Source of the DNA: G020348385 sp964410125 | GTDB lineage: Bacteria > Acidobacteriota > Aminicenantia > Aminicenantales > Aminicenantaceae | Length of the DNA stretch: 64,000 bases | Direction of reading: 5' to 3' | NCBI GenBank assembly: GCA_964410125.1 | Contig: CAYPGQ010000007.1 | Span: 1-64,000, forward strand | Part shown: piece by piece, positions 54,073 through 63,207 of the stretch | Layout: each line of letters opens with the position of its first letter | Numbering within the stretch: position 1 is the stretch's first letter | Notes under the pieces: model-generated | Told to the model about the DNA's origin: nothing | The model's database searches: none | Seen by the model: only the letters and a program-made list of their open reading frames with translations | Made by a program: the position numbers and the translations under genes

Positions 54073-54984
54073 ATGCCAATTTGTGTGTTATGTAATCATG
54101 AAGCAAGGAATTATGAAGGAATAACGGGGACTGAATTGTATCGAATTGAGTGTGATGTATGTGGGAAGTATATATCAGGTAGTGATAATGACTTAGGATT
54201 AGAAACAATGTCTCAAGAAGATAGAGCAATGCTATCAGCTTATACAAGAGAACTTTATGAACATGGTGCGGACGAAACTGAACTACAAAATCTAGATGAG
54301 CAGCAAACAGAGAGAATTATAGAAAGATATAGAAAAAAATCTTTGGATGATAAGGTCAATAATTTTATTCAGTATTTAGAAAAAAATACTAGCTATTTTG
54401 GAGAAGAATTTGAGATTAATTTTACAAAGGATTATCCAATAACCTATTCGGGGAACACGAATGAATTTTCAAATATTTGTTTTCTTGCTAAAGATTTAGG
54501 ATTTATTGAGTTCGCTGAGGTTTCATCAGCTGAGCAGAATATTAAATTGTTGGCACATGGGTGGGCAAAGTCTGAAGAAATAAATAAATCAGGAATACAG
54601 TCAAAAAAATGCTTTGTAGCTATGTCTTGCAGTGATGAATTAACAGAGATATATGAAAATGGCATAAAAAAAGCTGTTGAGGAGGCTGGATATCAGCCTA
54701 TTTTTATCGAGCGAGAAGAGCATAACGAAAAAATTTGTGACTTAATTATAGCTAATATCCGTGAATGTAAATTTCTTATTGCCGACGTAACTGGACAAAG
54801 GCAAAATGTTTATTATGAAGCGGGTTTTGCACATGCTTTGAATCGTGATGTAGTTTGGACGTGCAAACATGATGAGATTGACAACGCTCACTTTGATACA
54901 AGGCAATATAATCATATAACCTGGGAAAATGCAGAAGACTTAAGAAAGAAGTTGTTTCATCGTATTAAAGCAACAATTTTATAA
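54073..54984 (+). CDS. Zinc-ribbon protein with C-terminal TIR-like / deoxyribosyltransferase-like domain
   Basis: 303 residues. The N-terminal zinc ribbon has Cys4, Cys7, Cys27 and Cys30. A helical middle follows (about 45-170), then a Rossmann-like domain from about 178: KKCFVAMSCSDEL, CDLIIANIRECKFLIADVTG and NVYYEAGFAHAL, with the conserved Glu249. This is the pattern of nucleoside 2-deoxyribosyltransferase-like domains, which are related to TIR NAD-cleaving domains and recur in antiviral systems. Its enzyme activity is not proven. The site AGTGAGAGGGAG precedes the ATG. It stands between the reverse transcriptase and a membrane barrel, each set off by hairpin repeats. Confidence 0.8.
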   Translation: MPICVLCNHEARNYEGITGTELYRIECDVCGKYISGSDNDLGLETMSQEDRAMLSAYTRELYEHGADETELQNLDEQQTERIIERYRKKSLDDKVNNFIQYLEKNTSYFGEEFEINFTKDYPITYSGNTNEFSNICFLAKDLGFIEFAEVSSAEQNIKLLAHGWAKSEEINKSGIQSKKCFVAMSCSDELTEIYENGIKKAVEEAGYQPIFIEREEHNEKICDLIIANIRECKFLIADVTGQRQNVYYEAGFAHALNRDVVWTCKHDEIDNAHFDTRQYNHITWENAEDLRKKLFHRIKATIL

Positions 54985-55156
54985 TTTAATTATTATAGGT
55001 TAAAGATTTCATATAGATGAAAAAGAGTATTTTGGATTAAAGTTTTTATTTGAGGCCCATGGAGGCAGGCTGAGGGCAGCCTCCCAAATGCTGAAAAGGA
55101 CAGCGTGATGCTGGAGAATTACCTCAAAAATAAGACGTACAAAGAGGAGGGAGGTT

Positions 55157-56032
55157 ATGATTAAAATAAAATTTATGGTAATCCTATTTCTACTTTTATT
55201 TTGCCAGGGGCAACTTTGCCCCGCAAATACCTCCAACGAGTTTTTTGTTTACAGCGGGCTAGGGCTGTCCATACGAGATGTCGATTATCGGAATCGGTTT
55301 AATGTTTACTACGGTACCGGTTGGTCCGGGGAACAGGACATCCAATATAAAAATGCTCTACGTTATGGTATCGGAGGGGGATTTGTCCATTGGTTCTCTC
55401 CCCATTGGGGAATTCAAGTGTTTGGTCATTATCAGCCCTCTCTTTTAAACTTTAAGAGTGAAAGCGTACATATCCAGTATACTTACGCTAGCTGGTCCCC
55501 GATTCTACCTTTCCCGGAAATAGAAGTGGACAAAACCTTCAACAGCCCGGAACCGCCTTCAGGTACATACAAACAACTCTGCATGGGATTGAACTGTACG
55601 CTACGTTTTGATGTGCCGCCGTTGAGATTAAGTCTTTCCGGTGGTCCCTGTTTATATCGTATTTTTGACGGAGAATTGGCAGATTTATATTTTCAAAATT
55701 CCATGCAGATAAGCCGTGGAGGTATTATTACCTCAAAAGGCCTAGTTACAGCAGAGATGGATTCCCGGACTCAATTAGGAGCCAACCTGGGAATGCGTGC
55801 CCAACTCCCCCTGTCCAATGTTTTGCATCTTTTCCTGGATTGTCGCTATTACTATTGTCCAAAAACAGACATAAAGCTTAATTTTACTGGGGTAGAAGAA
55901 ATAGATTTTTTCCATCATGCGAATACACCGGGAGAGATTGAACCCCTGCTGGAACTCAAGCCAATCCAATTGGAACCATCCTTTTTCTGTTTATGCGTGG
56001 GTCTGTCCATTATTTTTAGTGGAAGCCAGTAA
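55157..56032 (+). CDS. Outer-membrane beta-barrel protein
   Basis: 291 residues. A signal peptide (about 1-23, ending LCPA) is followed by alternating aromatic strands (FFVYSGLGLSIRDV; YGIGGGFVHWFSPHWGIQVFGHY; LGANLGMRAQLPL) as in OmpA/OmpW-like eight-stranded barrels. GAGGAGGGAGG precedes the ATG. It is richer in G/C than its neighbours and looks out of place in the defence-type block. The function is unknown. Confidence 0.75.
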   Translation: MIKIKFMVILFLLLFCQGQLCPANTSNEFFVYSGLGLSIRDVDYRNRFNVYYGTGWSGEQDIQYKNALRYGIGGGFVHWFSPHWGIQVFGHYQPSLLNFKSESVHIQYTYASWSPILPFPEIEVDKTFNSPEPPSGTYKQLCMGLNCTLRFDVPPLRLSLSGGPCLYRIFDGELADLYFQNSMQISRGGIITSKGLVTAEMDSRTQLGANLGMRAQLPLSNVLHLFLDCRYYYCPKTDIKLNFTGVEEIDFFHHANTPGEIEPLLELKPIQLEPSFFCLCVGLSIIFSGSQ

Positions 56033-56051
56033 CCCTGAAACCTTGGCTTCC
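56021..56051. repeat. GGAAGCCA / TGGCTTCC hairpin, copy 2
   Basis: The arms at 56021-56028 and 56044-56051 overlap the stop codon (56030-56032) of the barrel gene. It could act as a weak terminator or be a dispersed repeat. Confidence 0.6.
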
Positions 56052-56476
56052 TGATGGTTGAAATGACGTCCTGGTGACGGAGAATCGCCTCATTATATGG
56101 ACGTCTTCATATATGGATATTTCTCATGGAATGTAAATTTTGCAAACGAGTGGCAAATCTCTACCCAATATAAAACGGGTCTGAGTGGCAAATTTCTTGT
56201 TTCTGGTTGTTGTTGGAGATAGCTTGGCAGGAAATCAAGAAATCATAGATGCAGTTGTTAATAGCTTTGCTTGCGTTTAGCCAACTTGCCTATTTACTTA
56301 GTTTTTTTTGACTTGCAATTTCAGCTATGTTATAAATTTTATGTAGCAGTACTCGAAATGATGGGACTTATTGGAAATCAGAAAACTACCATAGTGCAGA
56401 TTTCTATTTTAAATTTCGGAGCCACTATAACGATAATTTTTTCGAATGTCTTTAAATAAAGAAGGGGGCATTAATC
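56033..56476. other. Gene-free stretch
   Basis: No convincing gene. A 62-codon frame at 56271-56459 is hydrophobic and lacks a ribosome site. GACGGAGAATCGCCTCA near 56077 resembles a segment near 55110 (CTGGAGAATTACCTCA), another short repeat. Confidence 0.4.
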
Positions 56477-56842
56477 ATGGAAAAAATAAAATTGTTGCTC
56501 GAATCAGAAAATCCAATATTTGAAGATGTAAGGGATGAGCTACACAAAAATCTTAAAGCTCTAGAAACGGTTGAGTTTAAGACAATTAAAGAGCCAATTA
56601 AACCAGGCACTCTGGGTCCAGAACAGATTGTAGGATTTGTTATTGATAATTACGAGAGTTTATTGACTTTGATTATTGCCATATTAAACATAATGGGTTT
56701 AATTTTAGCCAGAAGAAAACCTCCAGTTGAAAAAGAGAAAAGCAAAGCAAATGTTGTCATTATTATGGTCGGTGATAATAAGATAATTCTTCCTGCAAGT
56801 AAATCAGCACAAAATAAATTTTTAAAGAGTCTAGAAAAATAA
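56477..56842 (+). CDS. EACC1-like membrane protein (effector-associated constant component)
   Basis: 121 residues. The N-terminal half is an alpha/beta part (ENPIFEDVRDELHKNLKALE), followed by one long membrane segment (about 54-76, NYESLLTLIIAILNIMGLIL), and the C-terminus has short beta-strands (NVVIIMVGDNKIILPA) with a helix. This order matches EACC1, a small protein described by comparative genomics next to caspase-like and other effectors in prokaryotic conflict systems. GAAGGGGG lies 11 bases upstream. It is followed 47 bases later by a caspase-like protease. The match is by layout only. Confidence 0.65.
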   Translation: MEKIKLLLESENPIFEDVRDELHKNLKALETVEFKTIKEPIKPGTLGPEQIVGFVIDNYESLLTLIIAILNIMGLILARRKPPVEKEKSKANVVIIMVGDNKIILPASKSAQNKFLKSLEK

Positions 56843-56889
56843 ATCTAAAATAATATCTAACGCCTTTAATCATAAGATGGGAGGTTGTG

Positions 56890-58176
56890 ATGGGACGGCA
56901 AGCTATTTTAATTGCAAATTCTATCAGTTATGGAGAGAGGAGTAAAAATATATCGATTAGTGTGATTAAATCATTAATTGAAGGTTTAGATAGTTCTCTT
57001 TCCTATCTTGGAGAATATAGTTTCAGAGTGAACAAAGTAGTAAATGAAACAAAGGAAGGAGCTCAAAGACGAATATTAAATGAAATAAGAAGTGCAGGTA
57101 GACAAGGCGATATGGTGTTGATGTATTACTTCGGTCATGCTGTTAAATCAAATGATGAAGAGCTTTATTTATTTTTTAAGAAAAGCAAATGGGAAGAATT
57201 ACCCACAATGATAAGAGTAGGAGAACTTGTGGGATGGTTAGGTTCTTATAGAATACCAAAAGTAATAATGATTTTTGATTGTTGTTATGGTGGCACCGTA
57301 GCAAAAAAGCTTAGGTTACTTGATGCATACGGAGGAGAATTTTATTTAATGGCTTCAGTAACACCCCGAGAGAAAGCTTTAGTAGATTATAAAGATGAAC
57401 GACCTATTGGTGTATTTTCGAAGTTTTTAATGGATGGTTTTAATAATCCTAAATCACGTCTTCGACCTACTAGAGACGTTACATTTAAAAGCATGTTTGA
57501 TTTTATTAACAAAAAGACAAAAAAAAGGTCAAAACAAACACCTTATGATGTAGATGGAGGATTACAATCTGAAATATTCTTTAAGCAAACAACAAAACTA
57601 TTTATTCCAAATGGCTTAAAGACATATGTTCCAAAGAAATCTTCTTACAAAAAGATTTTTATTATATGTACTTATTTATTGATTAAGACATTTGATAATG
57701 AGACTATTTTTTATAATTTTTTAAAAGAAAAAGAACCAGAGGAATTTTTAACACCTGTAAAAGTAAGTCCTGGAAGAGTAGAGTATGAATTTATAGGACA
57801 AGAATCCTTTAGAAAATATTTAGTTCTCTGTCGTGTATTAGAACTGCTAGAAATTGATGACCCGTTGAGACTTAGTGCAAGGGGTAAAAGAATGACAAGG
57901 AGCGATGGGAAATTATTTAATTATGAACTTTTTGGAGCATTAAAGAAGATATGGAAAAGATATGGACTTGAATTTGCTGATTTTGAGGATATTATCAGCG
58001 ATAAGTTATTAAATAACGAGATACCTACATTAACAAATATTTACAGAGATATGTATCTTAGTAAAAAAGTTTACATAGAAAAAGAGATATTTAGGATATT
58101 GCTTGACCTTACTGGATATGTGGGAGCTCTAAAACATACTAATGACCGCACTTTTTTCCCTCCTTTTACTGAATAA
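56890..58176 (+). CDS. Caspase-like (C14) protease
   Basis: 428 residues. The caspase p20-like domain (about 1-220) begins RQAILIANSISYG and shows His83 in MYYFGHAVKSNDEELYL and Cys132 in MIFDCCYGGTV, the His/Cys dyad. The C-terminal 200 residues (from about 235) are helical, with TYLLIKTFDNETIF and RYGLEFADFEDII, and may form an adaptor or winged-helix region. GGGAGG lies 5 bases before the ATG at 56890. With the EACC1-like gene it forms a two-gene unit. In known conflict systems such proteases cleave effectors or cause cell death on infection. Confidence 0.85.
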   Translation: MGRQAILIANSISYGERSKNISISVIKSLIEGLDSSLSYLGEYSFRVNKVVNETKEGAQRRILNEIRSAGRQGDMVLMYYFGHAVKSNDEELYLFFKKSKWEELPTMIRVGELVGWLGSYRIPKVIMIFDCCYGGTVAKKLRLLDAYGGEFYLMASVTPREKALVDYKDERPIGVFSKFLMDGFNNPKSRLRPTRDVTFKSMFDFINKKTKKRSKQTPYDVDGGLQSEIFFKQTTKLFIPNGLKTYVPKKSSYKKIFIICTYLLIKTFDNETIFYNFLKEKEPEEFLTPVKVSPGRVEYEFIGQESFRKYLVLCRVLELLEIDDPLRLSARGKRMTRSDGKLFNYELFGALKKIWKRYGLEFADFEDIISDKLLNNEIPTLTNIYRDMYLSKKVYIEKEIFRILLDLTGYVGALKHTNDRTFFPPFTE

Positions 58177-58221
58177 AAAGTGAGGAGAATAAAAGAACTC
58201 AGAAATAATAGGATATGAATA

Positions 58222-58572
58222 ATGCAAAAGAAATTATCTGATTTTCGAATTGCGTCAGAGGAAGAAATAAAAAAAGCTGCAAAACATTCAAATGGATTTA
58301 TAGGAGAGGCGATATATTATTGGTCTCCAGGAGGATTTCATAGAACGGTTATTTATAAAGTATTGTATTAAACATTTGGACCACCAAATGGTTATCCTTG
58401 GGAACACTCTAACTGGGAATGGGTGATTTTCACTGATACTGGATTGTTAACGCTCTATGACCATAAGGGAATGTGGTCTATAGGGCGTTCATATAGCAAA
58501 CTTACAGAAGAATTAAAGGCAGAGGCAAAGTTATTTAGAGATGCATTATTTGCGGAGGCTAAGAAAGTAAAG
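58222..58572 (+). pseudogene. Hypothetical protein gene broken by an in-frame TAA
   Basis: From ATG 58222 the frame reads MQKKLSDFRIASEEEI ... FHRTVIYKVLY, meets TAA (58369-58371) and continues as TFGPPNGYPWEHSNWEW, SNWEWVIFTDTGLLTLYD and a helical tail (KLTEELKAEAKLFRDALF). The two parts clearly belong to one small protein of about 115 residues. The frame then runs on into the 3' end of the convergent gene, so the true end is unclear. I do not recognise the family; an immunity-type or DUF protein linked to the caspase unit is possible. Confidence 0.6.
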
Positions 58573-60360
58573 CTATCTAGGAAACAAATAAAAAAAGGGA
58601 ATATTTGTTGGATCACCTTCTCTATCTTCATCATTCACTGCACAGATTGTGTATGTGTAATGCCTGTCTTTTCCAACTCTCCGGTGCCAGTAGTTAAAAG
58701 TATTGGCACTTAGCTCAGCTAATAAATTCCGGCTTTCTCCTTCTATCTGATATATCCTGTATTTCACTATATTCACATTGTTTGGATCAGCCTGCCAGTT
58801 TAAAACATTGATGTATTCAGCTTGTGATAGCGAACGGTTCAATACCTTTTGACCAGTGAAGTTTGATGGCGGATAAATGATTCGGATAAAGTTAGCTGTT
58901 ATGGATACATCTGAACTCATAGTTATGGTTATCGGATTAGCCGTACCTGAGACATCTCCGCTCCAATGGTTGAATCTGTAATAATCATCGGGTATGGCAG
59001 TTATGATAACTTCTGTTCCCAGATCATAGAGATATTCTCCAGATGCTGGATTTGTGCTTCCGCCACTGGATGACATGATGGTTAAAGTTTGCAGGGGGAT
59101 CCCGATAAACTCATCCGCCCCCATGTCAACAGTGGCTGTGCCATCCTCGTTACCGTCAAATATCCTCGGGTCGCCATCATAGTCTCCAACGGGAAGCCTT
59201 GGCGCATTATTCATTCCTGTATCGATGCATGGGGATATTGACTGTAAATGGTAGTTTCTGTTTTCCGCATCTACAAACTGTGGATCTGAATTGATGTTGC
59301 CTCCAGAATTAGTCCAGGAACCGGAGAGAGTGGCATAGTCGTTATTGAATCCTTTGGATTCGATCCAAGACAAATACTCCGGATCAATCTTCATAAAAAT
59401 ATCTCCTCCGGCAAGAGCTGAGTTGCTCCAGATGATATTGTTGTACAGATTCAATGTGCTGGTTTCAATGCACTCTATACAAACTCCTCCGCCGGAATCA
59501 GAACAAAGGTTTCCCGTGATGGTGTTGTTTATCAGAGAAAGACCGCCTGCTGTCCACTTTCCATCGGTCCTTGAGTATATACCGCCTCCCTCAATAGAAG
59601 AATTCTCGGTGATGATGTTGTTAATAAAGGCTATGTTTCCTCCCCCGAATTCATCATAGCTAGCCGCATAAACACCGCCGCCTTGCTCGAGCGAGGTGTT
59701 TCCGGAGATTGTGTTGCCGTAGAATTCCGTATATCCTCCCCAAGTGCCTGTCCTGACGCCCCTGCCCGTATTCCCCGTTATGGTATTGTCAATGATTGAA
59801 ATGGGACCTGCCACCACGTCTGCATTAGTGAAAGCGACTATTCCCCCACCATTGTTGTTTTCGATTATGTTGTTGGTGATAGCAATCTCGCCTTGATCGT
59901 TATTCCGTACTCGTAATCTTCTAAGCGTTCTTCTCATAATTTTCTTCATTCTGATTCTTACATCCATCTCATCAACAAAGAGCGGTCCGAAGTCCTCGTC
60001 GTCCGTAAAGGCACATATCCCACCCTGAAATCCCCCGGAATTACTAATATACAAAACCCGACCGGCATTATTGCCGTCGAGAATCGTGTTTGTTGGATCA
60101 AGGATTCTGCTTGTGCAGTCTGAGGAATATCCCCCCTCTAGAGTGATTGTTCTCCCATCATAGGAATCAAATGTAAAGTTTCCGATATAAGTCCCCTGAA
60201 CAACCCTAATAATATCTTCATCTCCGTTTGCAGCCGCCTCTGTTAGAGCATCCTGGAGTTGTGTGGCGTTGCTCACACAGAACTCTTCACCCCATGCAAG
60301 CCCTGCCAAAAAACTTAGAGCAGCCAAAACAACAATGGTTTTATTACATTTTCGTATCAT
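58573..60360 (-). CDS. Secreted parallel beta-helix protein with InlB-type repeat and Fn3-like end
   Basis: 595 residues. Signal peptide (about 1-24), then right-handed beta-helix repeats (about 60-330: NTITGNTGRG, NTISGNTSLEQGGGVY, NTITGNLCSDSGGGV). A choice-of-anchor segment with DYDGDPRIFDG and DMGADEF follows, then one InlB B-like repeat (YDLGTEVIITAIPDDYYRFNHWSGD) and a C-terminal Fn3-like domain. Such proteins are exposed or secreted and often bind or cleave polysaccharides; no lyase residues can be named here. It converges on the broken gene at 58222. Confidence 0.88.
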   Translation of the reverse strand: MIRKCNKTIVVLAALSFLAGLAWGEEFCVSNATQLQDALTEAAANGDEDIIRVVQGTYIGNFTFDSYDGRTITLEGGYSSDCTSRILDPTNTILDGNNAGRVLYISNSGGFQGGICAFTDDEDFGPLFVDEMDVRIRMKKIMRRTLRRLRVRNNDQGEIAITNNIIENNNGGGIVAFTNADVVAGPISIIDNTITGNTGRGVRTGTWGGYTEFYGNTISGNTSLEQGGGVYAASYDEFGGGNIAFINNIITENSSIEGGGIYSRTDGKWTAGGLSLINNTITGNLCSDSGGGVCIECIETSTLNLYNNIIWSNSALAGGDIFMKIDPEYLSWIESKGFNNDYATLSGSWTNSGGNINSDPQFVDAENRNYHLQSISPCIDTGMNNAPRLPVGDYDGDPRIFDGNEDGTATVDMGADEFIGIPLQTLTIMSSSGGSTNPASGEYLYDLGTEVIITAIPDDYYRFNHWSGDVSGTANPITITMSSDVSITANFIRIIYPPSNFTGQKVLNRSLSQAEYINVLNWQADPNNVNIVKYRIYQIEGESRNLLAELSANTFNYWHRRVGKDRHYTYTICAVNDEDREGDPTNIPFFYLFPR

Positions 60361-60648
60361 AGCTCCCCCTTATTTTTTAGATATTTGATATTTATTTAAA
60401 CTGCTAATTTCCTGAAAGTGCCCATAAAGAGAAAACTAAAAGCAAAGCAATCATTCTTTTCATTAATTCCCCCACAAATAAAGTTTATCTTATTGAGATA
60501 TGCTATCTATATTATTTAATGTACTTTATTATTTTAAATAAAAAACCATAGAAAGTATAGATATGCTAGAGTCAGCGTTCTTCCAGAGGCCGAAGAATTT
60601 GCTTTTTTCGGATTGCTTCAATAGAATTTTGGTTAGGAGGAATATCAG
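60361..60648. other. Intergenic stretch between divergent genes
   Basis: AT-rich. It should hold promoters for both neighbours; none is clear enough to place. Confidence 0.4.
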
Positions 60649-61188
60649 ATGACTGAAATTTGGGAAAGGGATGCACAGACTCCCGATGAGTATCATAATG
60701 TTGAATGCCAGAGGGGACGAGAGTTTATATTGCGGCTCACCACCGGAGCCGATGTTTTTTCGGCCATACAGAAATTTGCCATCGACCATAATATTCAATT
60801 TGCCAAAATCCATGCGGCTTTTATGGGTGGACTGCAACCGGCTAAATATCTGGTGTGGGCACCGGACAGCACCGATCCTGATAACTGGCATAAAGAAGCC
60901 AAGGCCACTACTGAGAACCTGAGTATGATTCTGGCCATGAGCGGCATAATCCATCCGAGGCCAGGTAAAGACGGAAAACCTGAACCGTTTCCGGCCATTC
61001 ATTTTGTTGCAGGCGGGGCCTGGGATTGCCCGACCTTTGGAGGCCACCTGGAACAGGGCAGTTTCGTTAAAGGAGTGCTGGAATGTTTTATTACAGAGAT
61101 TACGGGAATCGAAACCCTGGCGCCTGTGGATAGAGTGTACGAGGACAACAAATTTCCCGAAAACTGGTACAAATCAGTCAGCACCTAA
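60649..61188 (+). CDS. PPC/PCC (DUF296) domain protein
   Basis: 179 residues matching the PPC (DUF296) fold: EFILRLTTGADVFSAIQKFA, FAKIHAAFMGGL, then HFVAGGAWDCPTFGGHLEQG and FVKGVLECFITEI. The conserved G-HL motif and metal-binding His are visible. Standalone bacterial PPC proteins form trimers; those fused to AT-hooks in plants bind DNA. The biochemical role here is unknown. TAGGAGG precedes the ATG. It lies alone, convergent with the symporter gene. Confidence 0.85.
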   Translation: MTEIWERDAQTPDEYHNVECQRGREFILRLTTGADVFSAIQKFAIDHNIQFAKIHAAFMGGLQPAKYLVWAPDSTDPDNWHKEAKATTENLSMILAMSGIIHPRPGKDGKPEPFPAIHFVAGGAWDCPTFGGHLEQGSFVKGVLECFITEITGIETLAPVDRVYEDNKFPENWYKSVST

Positions 61189-61300
61189 GGGACAGGCCGC
61201 CTGCTCCTTTGTTATTAGCAGTCTGTTTCGCTGAACAATATTTTTGATCTTTTGGGTAACCAGTGTTTTCTCTTTATCCACGATAGTATGGCAGCAAAGG

Positions 61301-62710
61301 CTATTCTGCTTTCTTTACATATTGCTGCGTGGCATCGGTAATTTCTGTGGTAAATTTATTCGTACCGCTCATATAATCTTTCATTAACTTAAAAAATACT
61401 CCATTCAGGGCCAAAAGTGCCACCAAATTTGGCAGTGCGCAGACACCTACGGATATGTTGGCAAATATCCAGAGCCGTTCCACATTGGCAAAACCGGCAA
61501 ACAAGAGACCTGGCAGGAGATAGAACCAGCGAAAATATTTCACATATTTTTTATTGAACACATTTACGAAGGCGGTTTCAAAATAGATAAAGAATCCGAT
61601 CTGGGTGGAGAGACAGAAAGTCAGTATGGAAATGGAGATAAAGGTACCGGCAATACCGGCGGAAAATACCGATGAAAAGGCATTTATGACAAGTTCTATA
61701 CCGGATTTCCCGCTGGATAATACTCCGGTGGATAAAACCGCAAAGGCGGTTATCGTGCATATCACGATAGTATCGATGAAAACCTCAAAGGCTCCCCAGA
61801 TTCCCTGCCGAAAAGGATGCGGTGTGTCGGCCGTGGCATGCACCATAGGGGCTGTTCCCAGGCCGGTTTCACTGGATAACATGCCTTTAGCCATCCCTTC
61901 TTTAATGGTTGTTTTGACCATGAATCCTGCGACTCCACCGGATGCCGGAGCAAAGGCAAATGCATATTTAAAAATCATTGAAAACACTTCGGGAATTTTA
62001 GTGTAGTTTGCAAAAAATATTATTATCCCTCCGATAATATACAAAAGAGCCATGAGAGGAACAAGTTTTTCACAGAACTGGCCGATGCGTTTAACCCCAC
62101 CGATTATCACAAAGGCCGCGACAGCAATCATCGCTCCGATAACGATATGGGGGCTGATATTGTATGAAGATAAGAACGCCCGGCCAACCGTATGGGTTTG
62201 GAGTATAGAAGAGGCTAAAACAGAATTAATAAGCACACCAACACAAAAAAGCTTAGCCAGAAATTTCCAACCCAGACCTTTTTTTATATAATACATCGGC
62301 CCGCCGCGGACATTTCCCTGTTCGTCAATATCTCTATAATGGACAGCGAGGGTTATCTCTGTGGTTTTTGTCAGCATGCCGAACAGGGCCAGCAGCCACA
62401 TCCAAAAGATAGCGCCGGGCCCTCCGATGGATAATGCAGTCGCTACCCCGGCAATATTTCCCATGCCCACTGTACTGGCTAAAGCGGTTGCCGTTGCCTG
62501 AAAAGGTGTCATTTTTTGTTTTTCGACAACGGTTTTTTGCTTGAATATTTTTCCAAAAGTGTTCCGGAAAATAAATCCGAGCTTTCTTAATTGAAAAAAA
62601 CCTGATTTTCCCGTCAAAAACAACGCCACTAAGGCTATAAAAACCAATGTCCATGGTCCCCATAAAATGCGGTCGATCTCAGCAGCAATATCCAGGATTA
62701 TTTCTAACAT
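61301..62710 (-). CDS. Alanine/glycine:cation symporter (AGCS family)
   Basis: A 469-residue membrane protein with about 11 spans. Family signatures include TATALASTVGMGNIAGVATALSIGGPGAIFWMW (about 70-103), GGPMYYIKKGLG, and SSETGLGTAPMVHATADTPHPFRQG in the middle. These are diagnostic for Na+-coupled alanine/glycine symporters (SSS-unrelated, APC superfamily). It imports small amino acids, which fits a cell that secretes many peptidases. It is monocistronic in this window. Confidence 0.95.
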   Translation of the reverse strand: MLEIILDIAAEIDRILWGPWTLVFIALVALFLTGKSGFFQLRKLGFIFRNTFGKIFKQKTVVEKQKMTPFQATATALASTVGMGNIAGVATALSIGGPGAIFWMWLLALFGMLTKTTEITLAVHYRDIDEQGNVRGGPMYYIKKGLGWKFLAKLFCVGVLINSVLASSILQTHTVGRAFLSSYNISPHIVIGAMIAVAAFVIIGGVKRIGQFCEKLVPLMALLYIIGGIIIFFANYTKIPEVFSMIFKYAFAFAPASGGVAGFMVKTTIKEGMAKGMLSSETGLGTAPMVHATADTPHPFRQGIWGAFEVFIDTIVICTITAFAVLSTGVLSSGKSGIELVINAFSSVFSAGIAGTFISISILTFCLSTQIGFFIYFETAFVNVFNKKYVKYFRWFYLLPGLLFAGFANVERLWIFANISVGVCALPNLVALLALNGVFFKLMKDYMSGTNKFTTEITDATQQYVKKAE

Positions 62711-62808
62711 TGCAGTAGTTCCTTAATTCGCAAACACGCTCAGGTCTCAAGCTTATCTAAGCCACCTTTTTTCCTGGGATCAACACTATAACTCAAATAA
62801 AATACTTA

Positions 62809-63207
62809 TCATTGGAACCGGCGCGCGGTTTCGGGATCAAGGAATCTCTGGACCTCGTATTGATAGCCCTCCGGATCTTCGAAAAAAAAGCATTTGACCG
62901 GAAAACTTCCCGGCTGCTTTACCTCGGTCAGCAGTTTCACCCCGCATTCTTTGAGATAAGCATACCAGTCCTCTACATTTTCGGCTACCAGAGTGATCAA
63001 GACAGCATTCGTCTCCTGAGCCCGGCAGTGCCCCTTTTCCTCATCAACGATCCCTACGAAGGCTTTGTCCGCCACCCTGTAGATACGGGCATCCCCTTGA
63101 TTTTCACAGAGTTCCAACTGGAGGACATCCTCATAGAAACGTGCGGCCCGGGCCAGGTCACGGTAATAAAGAAAAGTGATCTGCGATTGAAGAAAAGGTC
63201 GGTTCAT
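62809..63207 (-). CDS. VOC (glyoxalase/bleomycin resistance) family protein
   Basis: 132 residues with one VOC unit: FLYYRDLARAARFYEDVLQLEL, then CFFFEDPEGYQYEVQRF with the metal-ligand Glu near the C-terminus. It could bind metal and act as a lyase, isomerase or antibiotic-binding protein. The ATG at 63207 has AAAGGAG and overlaps the stop of the upstream peptidase gene (ATGA), so the two are coupled. Confidence 0.88.
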   Translation of the reverse strand: MNRPFLQSQITFLYYRDLARAARFYEDVLQLELCENQGDARIYRVADKAFVGIVDEEKGHCRAQETNAVLITLVAENVEDWYAYLKECGVKLLTEVKQPGSFPVKCFFFEDPEGYQYEVQRFLDPETARRFQ

